Position numbers and translations under genes: made by a program. Below, piece by piece: positions 32,685 to 41,147 of a stretch of 46,049 nucleotides of DNA. The stretch's first letter is position 1. Each line of letters starts with the position of its first letter. The notes under the pieces are model-generated. The model was not told the DNA's origin, made no database searches, and saw only the letters and a list, made by a program, of their open reading frames with translations. The stretch covers positions 1-46,049 of the forward strand of contig JAFRGQ010000054.1 in the NCBI GenBank assembly GCA_017433725.1, written 5' to 3'. The stretch is from Lachnospiraceae bacterium (GTDB taxonomy: Bacteria > Bacillota > Clostridia > Lachnospirales > Lachnospiraceae).

Positions 32685-33239
32685 ATGGAACACAATTTAA
32701 AGAGATTAGACAGAAAGGTCGTATATCCCGGGAAGGTCCTGAATTTCTGCAAGGATACCATGCAGCTGCCTACCGGGAAAATTGAAGAGTGGGATTTCCT
32801 GCAGCACAAGAAGGGCGGCGGAGCCTGCGTCGTCCCGGTCCTTCCGGACGGGCGTATTCTTATGATTCATCAGTACAGACCGGCTGTTGATCGCGAGACG
32901 ATTGAGCTGCCGGCGGGTGCCAGAGACGCGGAGGATGTCGACACGTCCGTCACTGCTAAGCGGGAGCTGGAGGAGGAGACGGGATATTCAAGCGAGGAGA
33001 TTTCGCCTCTCGTAAAGATCCAGACCGCGGTCGCATATTGTAATGAGTACACGGATATCTATCTCGCGCGGAATCTTCAGCCGATCGGGGATCAGCATCT
33101 GGATGAGGCGGAGGAGATAAAGGTGGAGGCATTTGAAAAAGACGAACTTCTCAGGAGAATTTATGCCGGTGAGATACGCGACGCGAAGACGGTCGCGGGG
33201 ATAATGGCTTATGCGGCGATGGGGAGTTTGAGGGAGTGA
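32685..33239 (+). CDS. NUDIX hydrolase, probably ADP-ribose pyrophosphatase
   Basis: The 184-residue protein fits ADP-ribose pyrophosphatases in length and in the segments HQYRPAV and ELPAGARD. The NUDIX box runs from Gly in PAGARD to RELEEETGY; the REXXEE-core residues are intact, but one residue more than the standard spacing lies between that Gly and Arg, so the first conserved Glu is displaced. It should hydrolyse ADP-ribose or a similar nucleoside diphosphate. ATG 32685 follows aggaga and lies four bases after pyrC. Confidence 0.8.
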   Translation: MEHNLKRLDRKVVYPGKVLNFCKDTMQLPTGKIEEWDFLQHKKGGGACVVPVLPDGRILMIHQYRPAVDRETIELPAGARDAEDVDTSVTAKRELEEETGYSSEEISPLVKIQTAVAYCNEYTDIYLARNLQPIGDQHLDEAEEIKVEAFEKDELLRRIYAGEIRDAKTVAGIMAYAAMGSLRE

Positions 33240-33306
33240 AAAGTGCCGGATTGTGTAATCCGCTGCAACAGAATTAACTTGTCAACTGTATTTAGAGTAA
33301 GGAACT

Positions 33307-33425
33307 AAAAATTTCCATACATAGAAAATGCACAGTCTCAACATAAAATGCATCGTCGGGACGATTCCGCTCCGATTACATTTTTAATGATTTCGACTTG
33401 CGTTAGGCATGAAGTGGAAAGTTTT
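33307..33425. repeat. AAACTTCCC-type long hairpin element, copy 2
   Basis: Outer arms aaaaatttcca (33307) and tggaaagtttt (33415), inner aaaatgcatcg with cgattacatttt. It shares aaaatgcatcgtcgggacg and tttttaatga-ttcgact with copy 1 at 28918-29121 but lacks its central 85 bases. It fills the gap between the NUDIX and sigma factor genes. Confidence 0.8.
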
Positions 33426-33439
33426 AGCAGGGAGTGAAT

Positions 33440-34261
33440 ATGTCCGGAGAATATGTACCGGAATGGAATATTGGGATTTGCAGGCCGGGAGGTAAAGGGG
33501 TTCATTTCGGAGCCGGTCTTAAAGAGAAGCTGGCTATGTGGCTTGCCACGTTCTTTCACGGAGTAGGCAATGAGTCAGTGCCTGCGTCTGCTCGGGAGAA
33601 GGCAGAAGTTTGGGCTATGTCTGTTTCCGGACAGGAGAAAGCAGATGTTCGGTCTATGTCTGCTTCCGGTCAGGAGAAAGCTGAAGTCAGGCTTATGTCT
33701 GCTTCCGGTCAGGAGAAAGCAGATGTTTCGGCTATGTCTGTATCCGGTCAGGAGAAAGCAGGCGGCAGGCCTTCGCCCGGATACGTTAAGGAAAATGCCG
33801 CCCGCCTGCTCGATGTGCATGGAGACAGTGTACTCAGACTGGCCTACTCTTATATACACAATATGCAGGATGCGGAAGACATTCTGCAGGAGACGCTGAT
33901 TCGGTATATGCAGGCCGCGCCGGAATTTGAAAATGAATCCCACGCGAGAGCGTGGCTGCTGCGAGTAGCCGCAAATCTGTCCAAGAACCGAATTGAATAC
34001 AACCGCTACCGGATGGCCGATGAACTCAATGAGGAGCTTGTGGCCGAGGAACGTGAAGATCTTTCTTTTGTGTGGGAGGCGGTGAAGTCGCTGCCTGTTA
34101 CCTACCGCGAAACAATCCATCTGTTTTACCGGGAGGGATTCAAGACCGCGCAGATCGCGGAGATCCTGGGGGAGAAGGAATCGACGGTGAGATCGCATTT
34201 GAAGCGGGGACGTGAAAAGCTCAGAGAAATCCTGAAGGAGGCGTATGATTTTGAAGAATAA
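33440..34261 (+). CDS. ECF-type RNA polymerase sigma factor with repeat-bearing N-terminal extension
   Basis: The 273-residue protein is longer than ordinary ECF sigma factors (about 160-200). Region 2 (about 118-185) shows DSVLRLAYSYIHNMQDAEDILQETL; region 4 (about 205-262) shows LPVTYRETIHLFYREGFKTAQIAEIL and ESTVRSHLKRGREKL. The first 115 residues are unusual: a hydrophobic-basic start and then a 13-residue unit, S(V/A)SGQEKA(D/E)V..M, repeated about five times. ATG 33440 follows agggag; GTG 33434 is possible. The next gene overlaps it by 17 bases and looks like its membrane anti-sigma factor, so the pair should respond to an envelope signal. Confidence 0.88.
   Translation: MSGEYVPEWNIGICRPGGKGVHFGAGLKEKLAMWLATFFHGVGNESVPASAREKAEVWAMSVSGQEKADVRSMSASGQEKAEVRLMSASGQEKADVSAMSVSGQEKAGGRPSPGYVKENAARLLDVHGDSVLRLAYSYIHNMQDAEDILQETLIRYMQAAPEFENESHARAWLLRVAANLSKNRIEYNRYRMADELNEELVAEEREDLSFVWEAVKSLPVTYRETIHLFYREGFKTAQIAEILGEKESTVRSHLKRGREKLREILKEAYDFEE
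33581..33766 (+). repeat. 39-bp in-frame repeats in the sigma factor gene
   Basis: Four clear units (from 33620, each 39 bp, the last shortened) and one degenerate unit (33581) encode the SGQEKADV repeats. The shared core tccggtcaggagaaagc + agatgt is nearly invariant, indicating recent amplification. Confidence 0.95.
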
Positions 34262-35393
34262 ATATAATGAAATCATGGACCGGGTCAAGGTCGACGCCGC
34301 GATACGGGAGAGAGTGCTGAGGGCGCTTGAGCAGGAAGATGTGGGGAAAGCATCCGGTGCGGCAGATGTCATGGAAGTCAGAAGCCGGGATACCGAGAGG
34401 ACGGATCCGGGAATAGGAAAACAGGAAGCAGATAAAGTGGAATCAGGACTCGGAAAATCGGAAGCAGACAGAGCGGAGCCGGGACTCGACAGGCAGGAAA
34501 CAGAGAGAAAAGACACAGAGCCTGTGAACAGGAAAGATAGCGAAACAGAGAACGACATAAAAGAGGCGAAGGATCCGGAAAACAGACTTGGTCGAAAAGA
34601 TGAAGAACGGGACGGGAAGAGAAAGCCGTCTTTCTTTGGACGCATGAATGCATTCACTACGGCAGTGGCAGCGGTCGCGGCGCTCGTGCTGATCGGCTCC
34701 GGGTATATGCTTGTCATGAGGCCTTCAAATAATGCGACAATGGGATCCACGGCGATAGCTGAAGATGCTGCCATGGATATGGTAAATGATGCTGCTGTCA
34801 CAGAAGGAGATACTGCAGAAGGAACCGCGGAGGGGATTACTGCCGGAGGAGCACCCGGTGAAAATATTATAGGAGAAATTGCAGCGGGCGGAATTACAGA
34901 GAAAACTGCGGAAGATGAAGCTGCTGTAAAGACGGAAGGCTCGTCTGAGAAAAGTGCGCAGAGTGATGAGGCTGCGGATAGAACCGCAGGCGTGGAAACG
35001 AATCATGAGATAACGGTAGGCCAGCTGATTGATATGGTGTCCGATAAGGCTTCGGAACATGTCGCTGATATGAATAAGACTCAGACCTCGACATTGTACA
35101 AAGCCAAATTGAATGGCCATGACGGAAAGATTTCTCTTACGTGGGAGGAGGACATAATCGAGCGGGCCGTATGGACTGACTCCGGTTCGGATGTCTCATT
35201 CTCGGAACTTGCAATTAGCATCACTGAAGAAATCGGGGAGAACCCTGTCGAGGTGGATGCTGCCGGCATGAAGACGAAAGGAAGCAGTGAGGCGGAAAGA
35301 ATGGGCCGAGGGGATGTAGCCTATGTCTGGAGCATAGAAGGGAAAACAATTCTTCTGTTTCAGGATAAGACGGTGGAGGTGTACTTCAGCTGA
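34245..35393 (+). CDS. Putative membrane anti-sigma factor
   Basis: The 382-residue protein has a cytoplasmic N-terminal part (1-135), one membrane helix (about 136-157, FTTAVAAVAALVLIGSGYML) and an external part rich in Ala, Glu, Thr and Gly, ending in a compact domain (about 265-382, VGQLIDMVSDKAS to KTVEVYFS). ATG 34245 overlaps the sigma gene and follows aaggagg, the usual layout of a sigma/anti-sigma pair. Its cytoplasmic part also has degenerate 12-13-residue repeats (GIGKQEADKVES, GLGKSEADRAEP, GLDRQETERKDT). No zinc-binding anti-sigma motif is seen. The role is inferred from position and topology. Confidence 0.7.
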   Translation: MILKNKYNEIMDRVKVDAAIRERVLRALEQEDVGKASGAADVMEVRSRDTERTDPGIGKQEADKVESGLGKSEADRAEPGLDRQETERKDTEPVNRKDSETENDIKEAKDPENRLGRKDEERDGKRKPSFFGRMNAFTTAVAAVAALVLIGSGYMLVMRPSNNATMGSTAIAEDAAMDMVNDAAVTEGDTAEGTAEGITAGGAPGENIIGEIAAGGITEKTAEDEAAVKTEGSSEKSAQSDEAADRTAGVETNHEITVGQLIDMVSDKASEHVADMNKTQTSTLYKAKLNGHDGKISLTWEEDIIERAVWTDSGSDVSFSELAISITEEIGENPVEVDAAGMKTKGSSEAERMGRGDVAYVWSIEGKTILLFQDKTVEVYFS

Positions 35394-35621
35394 TACTGCC
35401 TGGGTTAACGTGTCGGATATCGCGGGCGAGAGTTTATTTCGGTTGAAGCACTACAGGACATCATGCCGGTATCGATAGTGAGGCATTAACTTATCTGACT
35501 GCTTCGAAAATCAGGTATAAAGTATCAAATATATTGACGGTAGATATATAATTTTGAGATAATAGAAATAGCTGAAAGATAGACTAAGATGTCACATGCC
35601 ATGACTCAGAAAGGAGAACCC

Positions 35622-36047
35622 ATGCTCGATTTTGTACATGCCGTTGAAAAATGGATTTATCGCGCGACTTTGTTCCTTGAAATAGGCGTCTCAATGCTTG
35701 TTATCATCGGTACAGCTGTCTACATTGCGGATCTTCCTATTAAGCTGGATCAGATTCATCTGACAGGGTTGAGTCCGTACCTGATTTATCTCTTCGATAT
35801 TATTATCGGTATCGAGCTCATCAAGGTCCTCGTAAGAAAAGACCTTGACTCCATGGTCGAAGTTCTGCTCTTCACCGTCACAAGACATCTGATCGTCGAG
35901 AGCGGCGGGATAAAGGAGAACTTGATCGGTGTGGTCGCAATCGCAATTCTGTTCTTTATCCGCAAGTATCTCTTTATTGATACGGATGAAAATGATGGCA
36001 TACGCCGCGACTATCTGGAGATTCACCACGAGGAGGGCCGCAGATAA
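35622..36047 (+). CDS. PsiE-like small membrane protein
   Basis: The 141-residue protein has about four membrane helices and resembles the phosphate-starvation-inducible PsiE family, whose members share a VEVLLFTVTRHLIV-like stretch and a short acidic-basic tail. The function of PsiE is unknown. ATG 35622 is preferred because aaaggag lies just upstream; ATG 35589 lacks a site. It lies 129 bases before the ABC exporter and may be co-transcribed. Confidence 0.65.
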   Translation: MLDFVHAVEKWIYRATLFLEIGVSMLVIIGTAVYIADLPIKLDQIHLTGLSPYLIYLFDIIIGIELIKVLVRKDLDSMVEVLLFTVTRHLIVESGGIKENLIGVVAIAILFFIRKYLFIDTDENDGIRRDYLEIHHEEGRR

Positions 36048-36176
36048 AGTCTAAAGATGGCCAAGCAGTACGAAAGAGGGTTGCAGAAACGACCTGCAGA
36101 TCGCCAAGCATCGCGAAGAGAGCAGCCAATAGCATTTGCAACCGACATTTTTGCTCTCACCCGGAAAGGAGGCCAC

Positions 36177-38063
36177 ATGCCAGGACCAGGAGGACCGGGC
36201 GGTCGTTTCGGCCGCAGTTATCTCACGGAGGAGGAGAAAGCCAGCGCCCCGAAAGTCACGCCTGAGCTTTTAAAAAGAGTCTTCTCATATCTGAAACCTT
36301 ACTGGAAACAGATGCTGCTTGTCATCTGTGCTATTTTTGTGTCTTCTGTCTTCTCACTGATGCCATCTGTCCTGACCGGCCGCATCATCGATGAGGGACT
36401 GATCGGGCGGAACATGAGCGCTCTCGTCCGACTCATCATTCTCTCGCTGGCGGTCACGCTGGGAGCAAATCTCATCGGCGTATTGGAGAGTTATCTGAAT
36501 ACGTGGATCGCCCAGCATATTACATTTGATATGAGAAACGCGATGTTCAGGCATTTGCAGAAGATGTCCCAGAGCTTCTTTACAGCAAATAATCAGGGTG
36601 ACATCATCACACGAATGACAAGTGACATTGACGGCGTGCAGTCGATTATTACAAATACCCTGTCCAGCATCCTCTCCAACGCCATCACACTTCTCGTCGC
36701 CGTCGTCGTCATGTACCGGGAGAACTGGATTCTGGCGACGGTCGGAATCTTGATTATTCCTCTGTTCGTTATCCCGACAAGGCGCGCCGGCAAGACCCGG
36801 TGGAGTCTCACGCGCGAGGCGCAGGCCGCAAATGACGAAATCAACGGCATCCTGAACGAAACTCTTTCGGTCAGCGGTCAGCTGCTGGTCAAGCTTTTCG
36901 GCAAGGAGGAGAAGGAGTACGAGAAGTACAAAGCGGCAAATGAGAAGATGATCAACCTGAACATCAGGGAAGGTATGGCGGGCCGGTGGTTCCGCGTGGT
37001 CATCTCGACATTTTCGAGCATCGGTCCGATGCTACTGTATCTGGTCGGCGGAATCCTGATGATGCGGTATGACGCAGACCTGACGGTCGGTGATATCACG
37101 GTGCTTGTTGCGCTGCTCGGAAGAATGTACGGTCCGGTCAATCAGCTCCTGAACATACAGGTCGACTGGATAAGGTCGATGGCGATGTTCACCAGAATAT
37201 TTGAATACTACGATATGCCGATTGAAATCCAAAATGCCCCGGATGCGGTGATTCCGGAGAGGGCGACGGGCGAGGTGACATTTGAACATGTCGCATTTTC
37301 CTATAATAAGGAACGTCAGATTCTGAAGGATGTGAATTTCGAGCTGAAGAGCGGACACAGTGTGGCTATAGTCGGACCGTCCGGATCGGGTAAGAGTACT
37401 ATGATAAACCTGATCCCGAGGCTGTATGATGTGGATGAGGGACGGGTAACATTTGAAGGAATCGATGTCCGAAAGATCGACCTGACCTGGCTCAGGAAAC
37501 AGGTCGGAATTGTGAGTCAGGAAACATACCTCTTCAATGGGACGATTCGTGAAAATCTGTTGTACGCGAAGGAGGACGCGACGGAGGAGGAACTGATCGA
37601 TGCGCTGAAGAAGGCTAATATTTATGACCTCATCGAGAAGCAGGAAGAGGGGCTGGATGCGAGAGTCGGAAATCGCGGGCTCAAGCTGTCAGGCGGAGAG
37701 AAGCAGCGCATCTCGATTGCGAGGGTGCTGCTGAAGGATCCGGCCCTCTTGGTGTTTGACGAAGCGACGTCCGCCCTTGACTCTATTTCGGAGAACAAGA
37801 TTCAGGAGGCAATCGATCCGCTCATCGCATCGCGCACGAGTATCCTGATTGCCCACCGCCTGTCGACGATTCTGGCGGCGGATGAGATTCTGGTCATCAA
37901 GGACGGCGAGATCGTGGAGCGCGGCCAGCACGAGAAGTTGGTGGATGCCGGCGGCGTTTACACAGAACTGTACCGGACGCAGTTCGCGAAGGCGCTTGAA
38001 AATGAGCGCGAGAGAGCTGAGGGTCTGTGGGACGGCGTGGTGTTGGATGATCCTGATTATTGA
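36177..38063 (+). CDS. ABC exporter half-transporter (multidrug/lipid type)
   Basis: The 628-residue protein has a six-helix membrane domain (about 35-345) joined to a nucleotide-binding domain with Walker A GPSGSGKST (Lys406), signature LSGGEKQR (504-511), Walker B LLVFDEATSALD (Asp528, Glu529) and the H-loop in IAHRLST. All catalytic residues are intact, so it may act as a homodimer; no partner half-transporter adjoins. The short N-terminus is Gly/Pro-rich (MPGPGGPGGRFGRSYL). ATG 36177 follows ggaaaggagg; the frame stays open 40 codons further upstream without a good ribosome site. Substrate unknown. Confidence 0.92.
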   Translation: MPGPGGPGGRFGRSYLTEEEKASAPKVTPELLKRVFSYLKPYWKQMLLVICAIFVSSVFSLMPSVLTGRIIDEGLIGRNMSALVRLIILSLAVTLGANLIGVLESYLNTWIAQHITFDMRNAMFRHLQKMSQSFFTANNQGDIITRMTSDIDGVQSIITNTLSSILSNAITLLVAVVVMYRENWILATVGILIIPLFVIPTRRAGKTRWSLTREAQAANDEINGILNETLSVSGQLLVKLFGKEEKEYEKYKAANEKMINLNIREGMAGRWFRVVISTFSSIGPMLLYLVGGILMMRYDADLTVGDITVLVALLGRMYGPVNQLLNIQVDWIRSMAMFTRIFEYYDMPIEIQNAPDAVIPERATGEVTFEHVAFSYNKERQILKDVNFELKSGHSVAIVGPSGSGKSTMINLIPRLYDVDEGRVTFEGIDVRKIDLTWLRKQVGIVSQETYLFNGTIRENLLYAKEDATEEELIDALKKANIYDLIEKQEEGLDARVGNRGLKLSGGEKQRISIARVLLKDPALLVFDEATSALDSISENKIQEAIDPLIASRTSILIAHRLSTILAADEILVIKDGEIVERGQHEKLVDAGGVYTELYRTQFAKALENERERAEGLWDGVVLDDPDY

Positions 38064-38179
38064 GAGAGACTTGAATTAAGAGATGCTCATATCGAAGGCT
38101 TATTCAGAAAAAGTGCTACGTTGAAAAACCTATATTTAAAGGAAATATAACTTGACAGTATAGGGAGGAGATATGATAT

Positions 38180-38917
38180 ATGACTGAAGAAAATCTGAAG
38201 GAACAGAGACAGGCTCTGGTCGAGGACTGCAACAGAGCAATCGGTCTGATTAAATCGGGTACGCCTGAAAAGGGGTTGAATCTGCTGAAAAACCTGGCAA
38301 TGAGAATACGAGCTTTTCCGCTGTCTGAAGAGATTATGTGGACAGATTTTCATAGCCTTTTGGATGGCCTGCTTTTTGAAGAATACTGTCAGTCGGAAAT
38401 TCAGGGGCGGGAAATCGTTCGCCATCCGCTAAAGCCTGCTTCGATTCTTTACACATGCGGAACTCTTCTGGTTGAATACGGGCAAACTAAAGAAGCTTTG
38501 GAGGTGCTGAATGATTTGATTATGCTTGATCCGGTCTGCCCCATATATCTCTTTGAACTTGCGGATTGTCATAAGCGCCTGGGTAATTGGGAGAAGGCGA
38601 TGAGTATTTCACGTTTTGCTCTTCTTTGCGCCTCCACGGAGGAAGAGTTCGCCCGATGCTGCCGCGACATTGCCTTCTGCCTGGGAGAGACCGGTGAAGC
38701 GGAAGCGGCTATCATGCTGTATCTGTTCAGTCTGACTCATGAAGATTCTGCACATGCGAAAAATGAGATTATTTATCTTGGCAATACATACAATATCTCT
38801 CCTGAAAGTATCATGGAACTGAGTATGTCGGAAGTTCTTCAGGAATTGGAAATCCCTGAAGGGATATGCGAGACTGTCATAGAAAGTCAGAAACTTCTGG
38901 AAACTACATTGGGATAA
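38180..38917 (+). CDS. TPR-like helical repeat protein of unknown function
   Basis: The 245-residue soluble protein is almost wholly helical. Residues about 92-170 contain two TPR-like pairs (YTCGTLLVEYGQTKEALEVLNDLIMLDP; ELADCHKRLGNWEKAMSISRFAL), with further helices on either side. No signal peptide or membrane segment. ATG 38180 follows gggaggag. It lies 60 bases before the lethal-factor-like gene with no terminator between, so the two are probably one operon. TPR proteins commonly act as chaperones or adaptors, which suggests, but does not show, that it handles the downstream protein. Confidence 0.7.
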   Translation: MTEENLKEQRQALVEDCNRAIGLIKSGTPEKGLNLLKNLAMRIRAFPLSEEIMWTDFHSLLDGLLFEEYCQSEIQGREIVRHPLKPASILYTCGTLLVEYGQTKEALEVLNDLIMLDPVCPIYLFELADCHKRLGNWEKAMSISRFALLCASTEEEFARCCRDIAFCLGETGEAEAAIMLYLFSLTHEDSAHAKNEIIYLGNTYNISPESIMELSMSEVLQELEIPEGICETVIESQKLLETTLG

Positions 38918-38977
38918 TTTAGAACGCTGCATAGAGTGCGGAGCACCTGCCACAGAGATGAAAAAGGATGGTAAATT

Positions 38978-41107
38978 ATGGGAGGCCTATTTTCTATTTT
39001 TAAATCCAAGAAAAAGGGAAACAACGATGGAGCCGTCAGGCAGGGTAACGCGCAGCGGGGCGTCAGGCAGCCGGCAGGGAATCAGGGATTTTTGAATGAT
39101 GCCGTAATACTTCCTGATCCCCGGCATCCTGTTGATGAAACGGAATCACGTGTCGTCTCCAATGAAATGCAGAATATATTGAGCGGGGATTATGACAGTA
39201 GTGATCACGGTGTGAAACCGGATGTGGACTGGATGCCTTCAAGGCGGAGAGGTTTCGATGATAAGTTATCAAAAATGAGTAAGGAGGAACTGAGGAATCT
39301 TTATCTGAAGGTGAAGAATGAAGGGGAAGAGGTTCTGGACAACCGGGAGCTGGCTTACGGTACTCCGCGCGCGTATGATTTTACCGAGAAAGAGGTAGAT
39401 GCCGATGAGTTTAATCCAGGTCATGATGATGAACTTCAGAAGGTGCTGAAAGAGATAGACAGTGCAAGATCAATGGTGGCTGCCTACAAGGCTTTAATGA
39501 AGTATGCCGGGAATGAGGATGCCAGACTTTTGAAGAGTGACGCAAAAACCGATTGGGATGCTGAGGAAGTAATATCGTGGCGTTTCAAGGCAAGGCTTAA
39601 GCTTATGGCGCGTATGATTCGTGATTATCCGGAATTAGTCGGTCGAATCGGAAACATGCAAGAGATTGCACGGGATGACAAAGAAAATGAATATACGACT
39701 ATGTGGACGACAGGGGCAGTAGGTCGTCGCGATGCCAGACTTGGGTATAATCCTAAATTCGATATGACCGGTCCGGAGGGCGAACATGTACGTGATTCGG
39801 GTACCGATTCAACTTCATACGCAGGTACTCACGAGTTCGGACATATTCTGGAGTCTCTCTTAATAGAACACAGCAGCGCGGAAAAAGAGGTATGGCGCAA
39901 TCAAGTCATTTCAGCTAAAATTCTGCAAGAAGTCCTTAACAAGGATGATGTCATGTCGCCTAAACAACGCAGTAAGCTTGTTTATCACAAGAAAACTCGA
40001 AAGGATCATCTTGCCGGACAGATTAATACCTCTTCCAGTAAACTTGACAAGAAAGGTATTACGACCGAGTACGGAGCGACAAGAGCACAGGAGACTTTTG
40101 CGGAGGCTTTTTCTGATGTCTATCAGTACGGGAAGAATGCCAGGAAAGCCAGCATCGAGATCGTCAAAAACTATGAGAGAAAAGCAAAAATGAAGGTGAT
40201 TATCGGACTGCTCAGAAAAAAAGACAGCAACTGGCTTCTTCAGCAGGAGGATCCGAAAAAATTCGGATACAGCGCGGCGTATGAGCAGTTAAGAATGGGC
40301 GTCAATAAAACTTATGACAGTAATTATAAGAATAATAGTCCTGACTTGAATCCGAGAATACATGAACTGAGAGGGGATTTTAATGATGCTGAATATGAAA
40401 AACTCAATAAATGGGATGATGAGGCGTCAGAAAAAATGGATAAAATGAGAAGTATACCCAGCGGGAAAGATTATGCTACGTTTGATATGGCAGAACGGGA
40501 TATATTAAGAGTGAAGAACATCGCATCGAGTTTGATTACTTACGGAATACCCCTTCCGCCTCTTCCGGGATTTGACAACAGAGGTATAAAACCGAAGGAT
40601 TTTCTTACCTTTCTTATATTAAGCAAAGAAAGGCAGAAGAAAGCGATCGCTGAGATGGATAGTAAGAAAGCCGGGAATGCCGGACCGGTGGTAGAACAAA
40701 AGGTGGGGGGTGAGTCGGTGGTTGCCATCAAGGATCCGGAAAAAGAGGAAGCGAAACAACCGGAAGGAAAGGCGAAGAATGGCAATATTATAAATGAGAA
40801 TCCTTCTTCCGGAAAAAATGCGGGACCCTCAGGCGGGAAAAAACCGCAACCGTCACCCATTATCAACGTGAACGGTCCGAATTCAAAGATATCCGTAATC
40901 AAACCGCCGGTGAATGTCGGGCAGCCTGTGGAAAGGCCTCGTCAATGGTATAATAAGACCGAATTGCTTGTCATGGAACAGGTCGAGAGAATTAACCACG
41001 GTGAAAGAGTTCACCTGAAGCTTAGCGAGCTGGCTGAGAGCAGACTGCGCCCGTCAATATTAGCAAAGGTAAGAGAGGCGCAGAGGAAAATGGGAGATAT
41101 AGAATGA
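38978..41107 (+). CDS. Large protein with anthrax-lethal-factor-like zinc metalloprotease motif
   Basis: The 709-residue protein has no signal peptide or membrane helix. Residues about 120-240 are helical; then THEFGHILE gives a zinc-binding HExxH (His285, Glu286, His289), and YGATRAQETFAEAFSDVY gives Tyr365 and Glu372. In anthrax lethal factor the same elements are HEFGH (686-690), Tyr728 and Glu735, with the identical seven-residue step from Tyr to Glu and the same FAEAF. The distance from HExxH to Glu372 is longer here (83 rather than 45 residues). Residues about 565-660 are Lys/Pro/Asn-rich and look disordered; the last 50 form a helical end. Similar zincin domains occur in phage-linked toxin proteins, so an effector, toxin or phage-derived role are all possible. 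Confidence 0.7.
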   Translation: MGGLFSIFKSKKKGNNDGAVRQGNAQRGVRQPAGNQGFLNDAVILPDPRHPVDETESRVVSNEMQNILSGDYDSSDHGVKPDVDWMPSRRRGFDDKLSKMSKEELRNLYLKVKNEGEEVLDNRELAYGTPRAYDFTEKEVDADEFNPGHDDELQKVLKEIDSARSMVAAYKALMKYAGNEDARLLKSDAKTDWDAEEVISWRFKARLKLMARMIRDYPELVGRIGNMQEIARDDKENEYTTMWTTGAVGRRDARLGYNPKFDMTGPEGEHVRDSGTDSTSYAGTHEFGHILESLLIEHSSAEKEVWRNQVISAKILQEVLNKDDVMSPKQRSKLVYHKKTRKDHLAGQINTSSSKLDKKGITTEYGATRAQETFAEAFSDVYQYGKNARKASIEIVKNYERKAKMKVIIGLLRKKDSNWLLQQEDPKKFGYSAAYEQLRMGVNKTYDSNYKNNSPDLNPRIHELRGDFNDAEYEKLNKWDDEASEKMDKMRSIPSGKDYATFDMAERDILRVKNIASSLITYGIPLPPLPGFDNRGIKPKDFLTFLILSKERQKKAIAEMDSKKAGNAGPVVEQKVGGESVVAIKDPEKEEAKQPEGKAKNGNIINENPSSGKNAGPSGGKKPQPSPIINVNGPNSKISVIKPPVNVGQPVERPRQWYNKTELLVMEQVERINHGERVHLKLSELAESRLRPSILAKVREAQRKMGDIE

Positions 41108-41119
41108 TTCGGAGGGATT

Positions 41120-41147
41120 GAAAGGGGCTTTTGCCCCTTTCTTTTAT
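41120..41147 (+). terminator. Terminator after the lethal-factor-like gene
   Basis: gaaaggggc pairs with gcccctttc across four bases, followed by ttttattt. Its tail overlaps the stop codon of the converging minus-strand gene. Confidence 0.9.

Noticed and set aside
33575-34801. 408-codon open frame on the minus strand across the sigma and anti-sigma genes
   Set aside because: It is antisense to two well-supported genes, is low-complexity Ser/Phe/Pro-rich, and mirrors their repeats.
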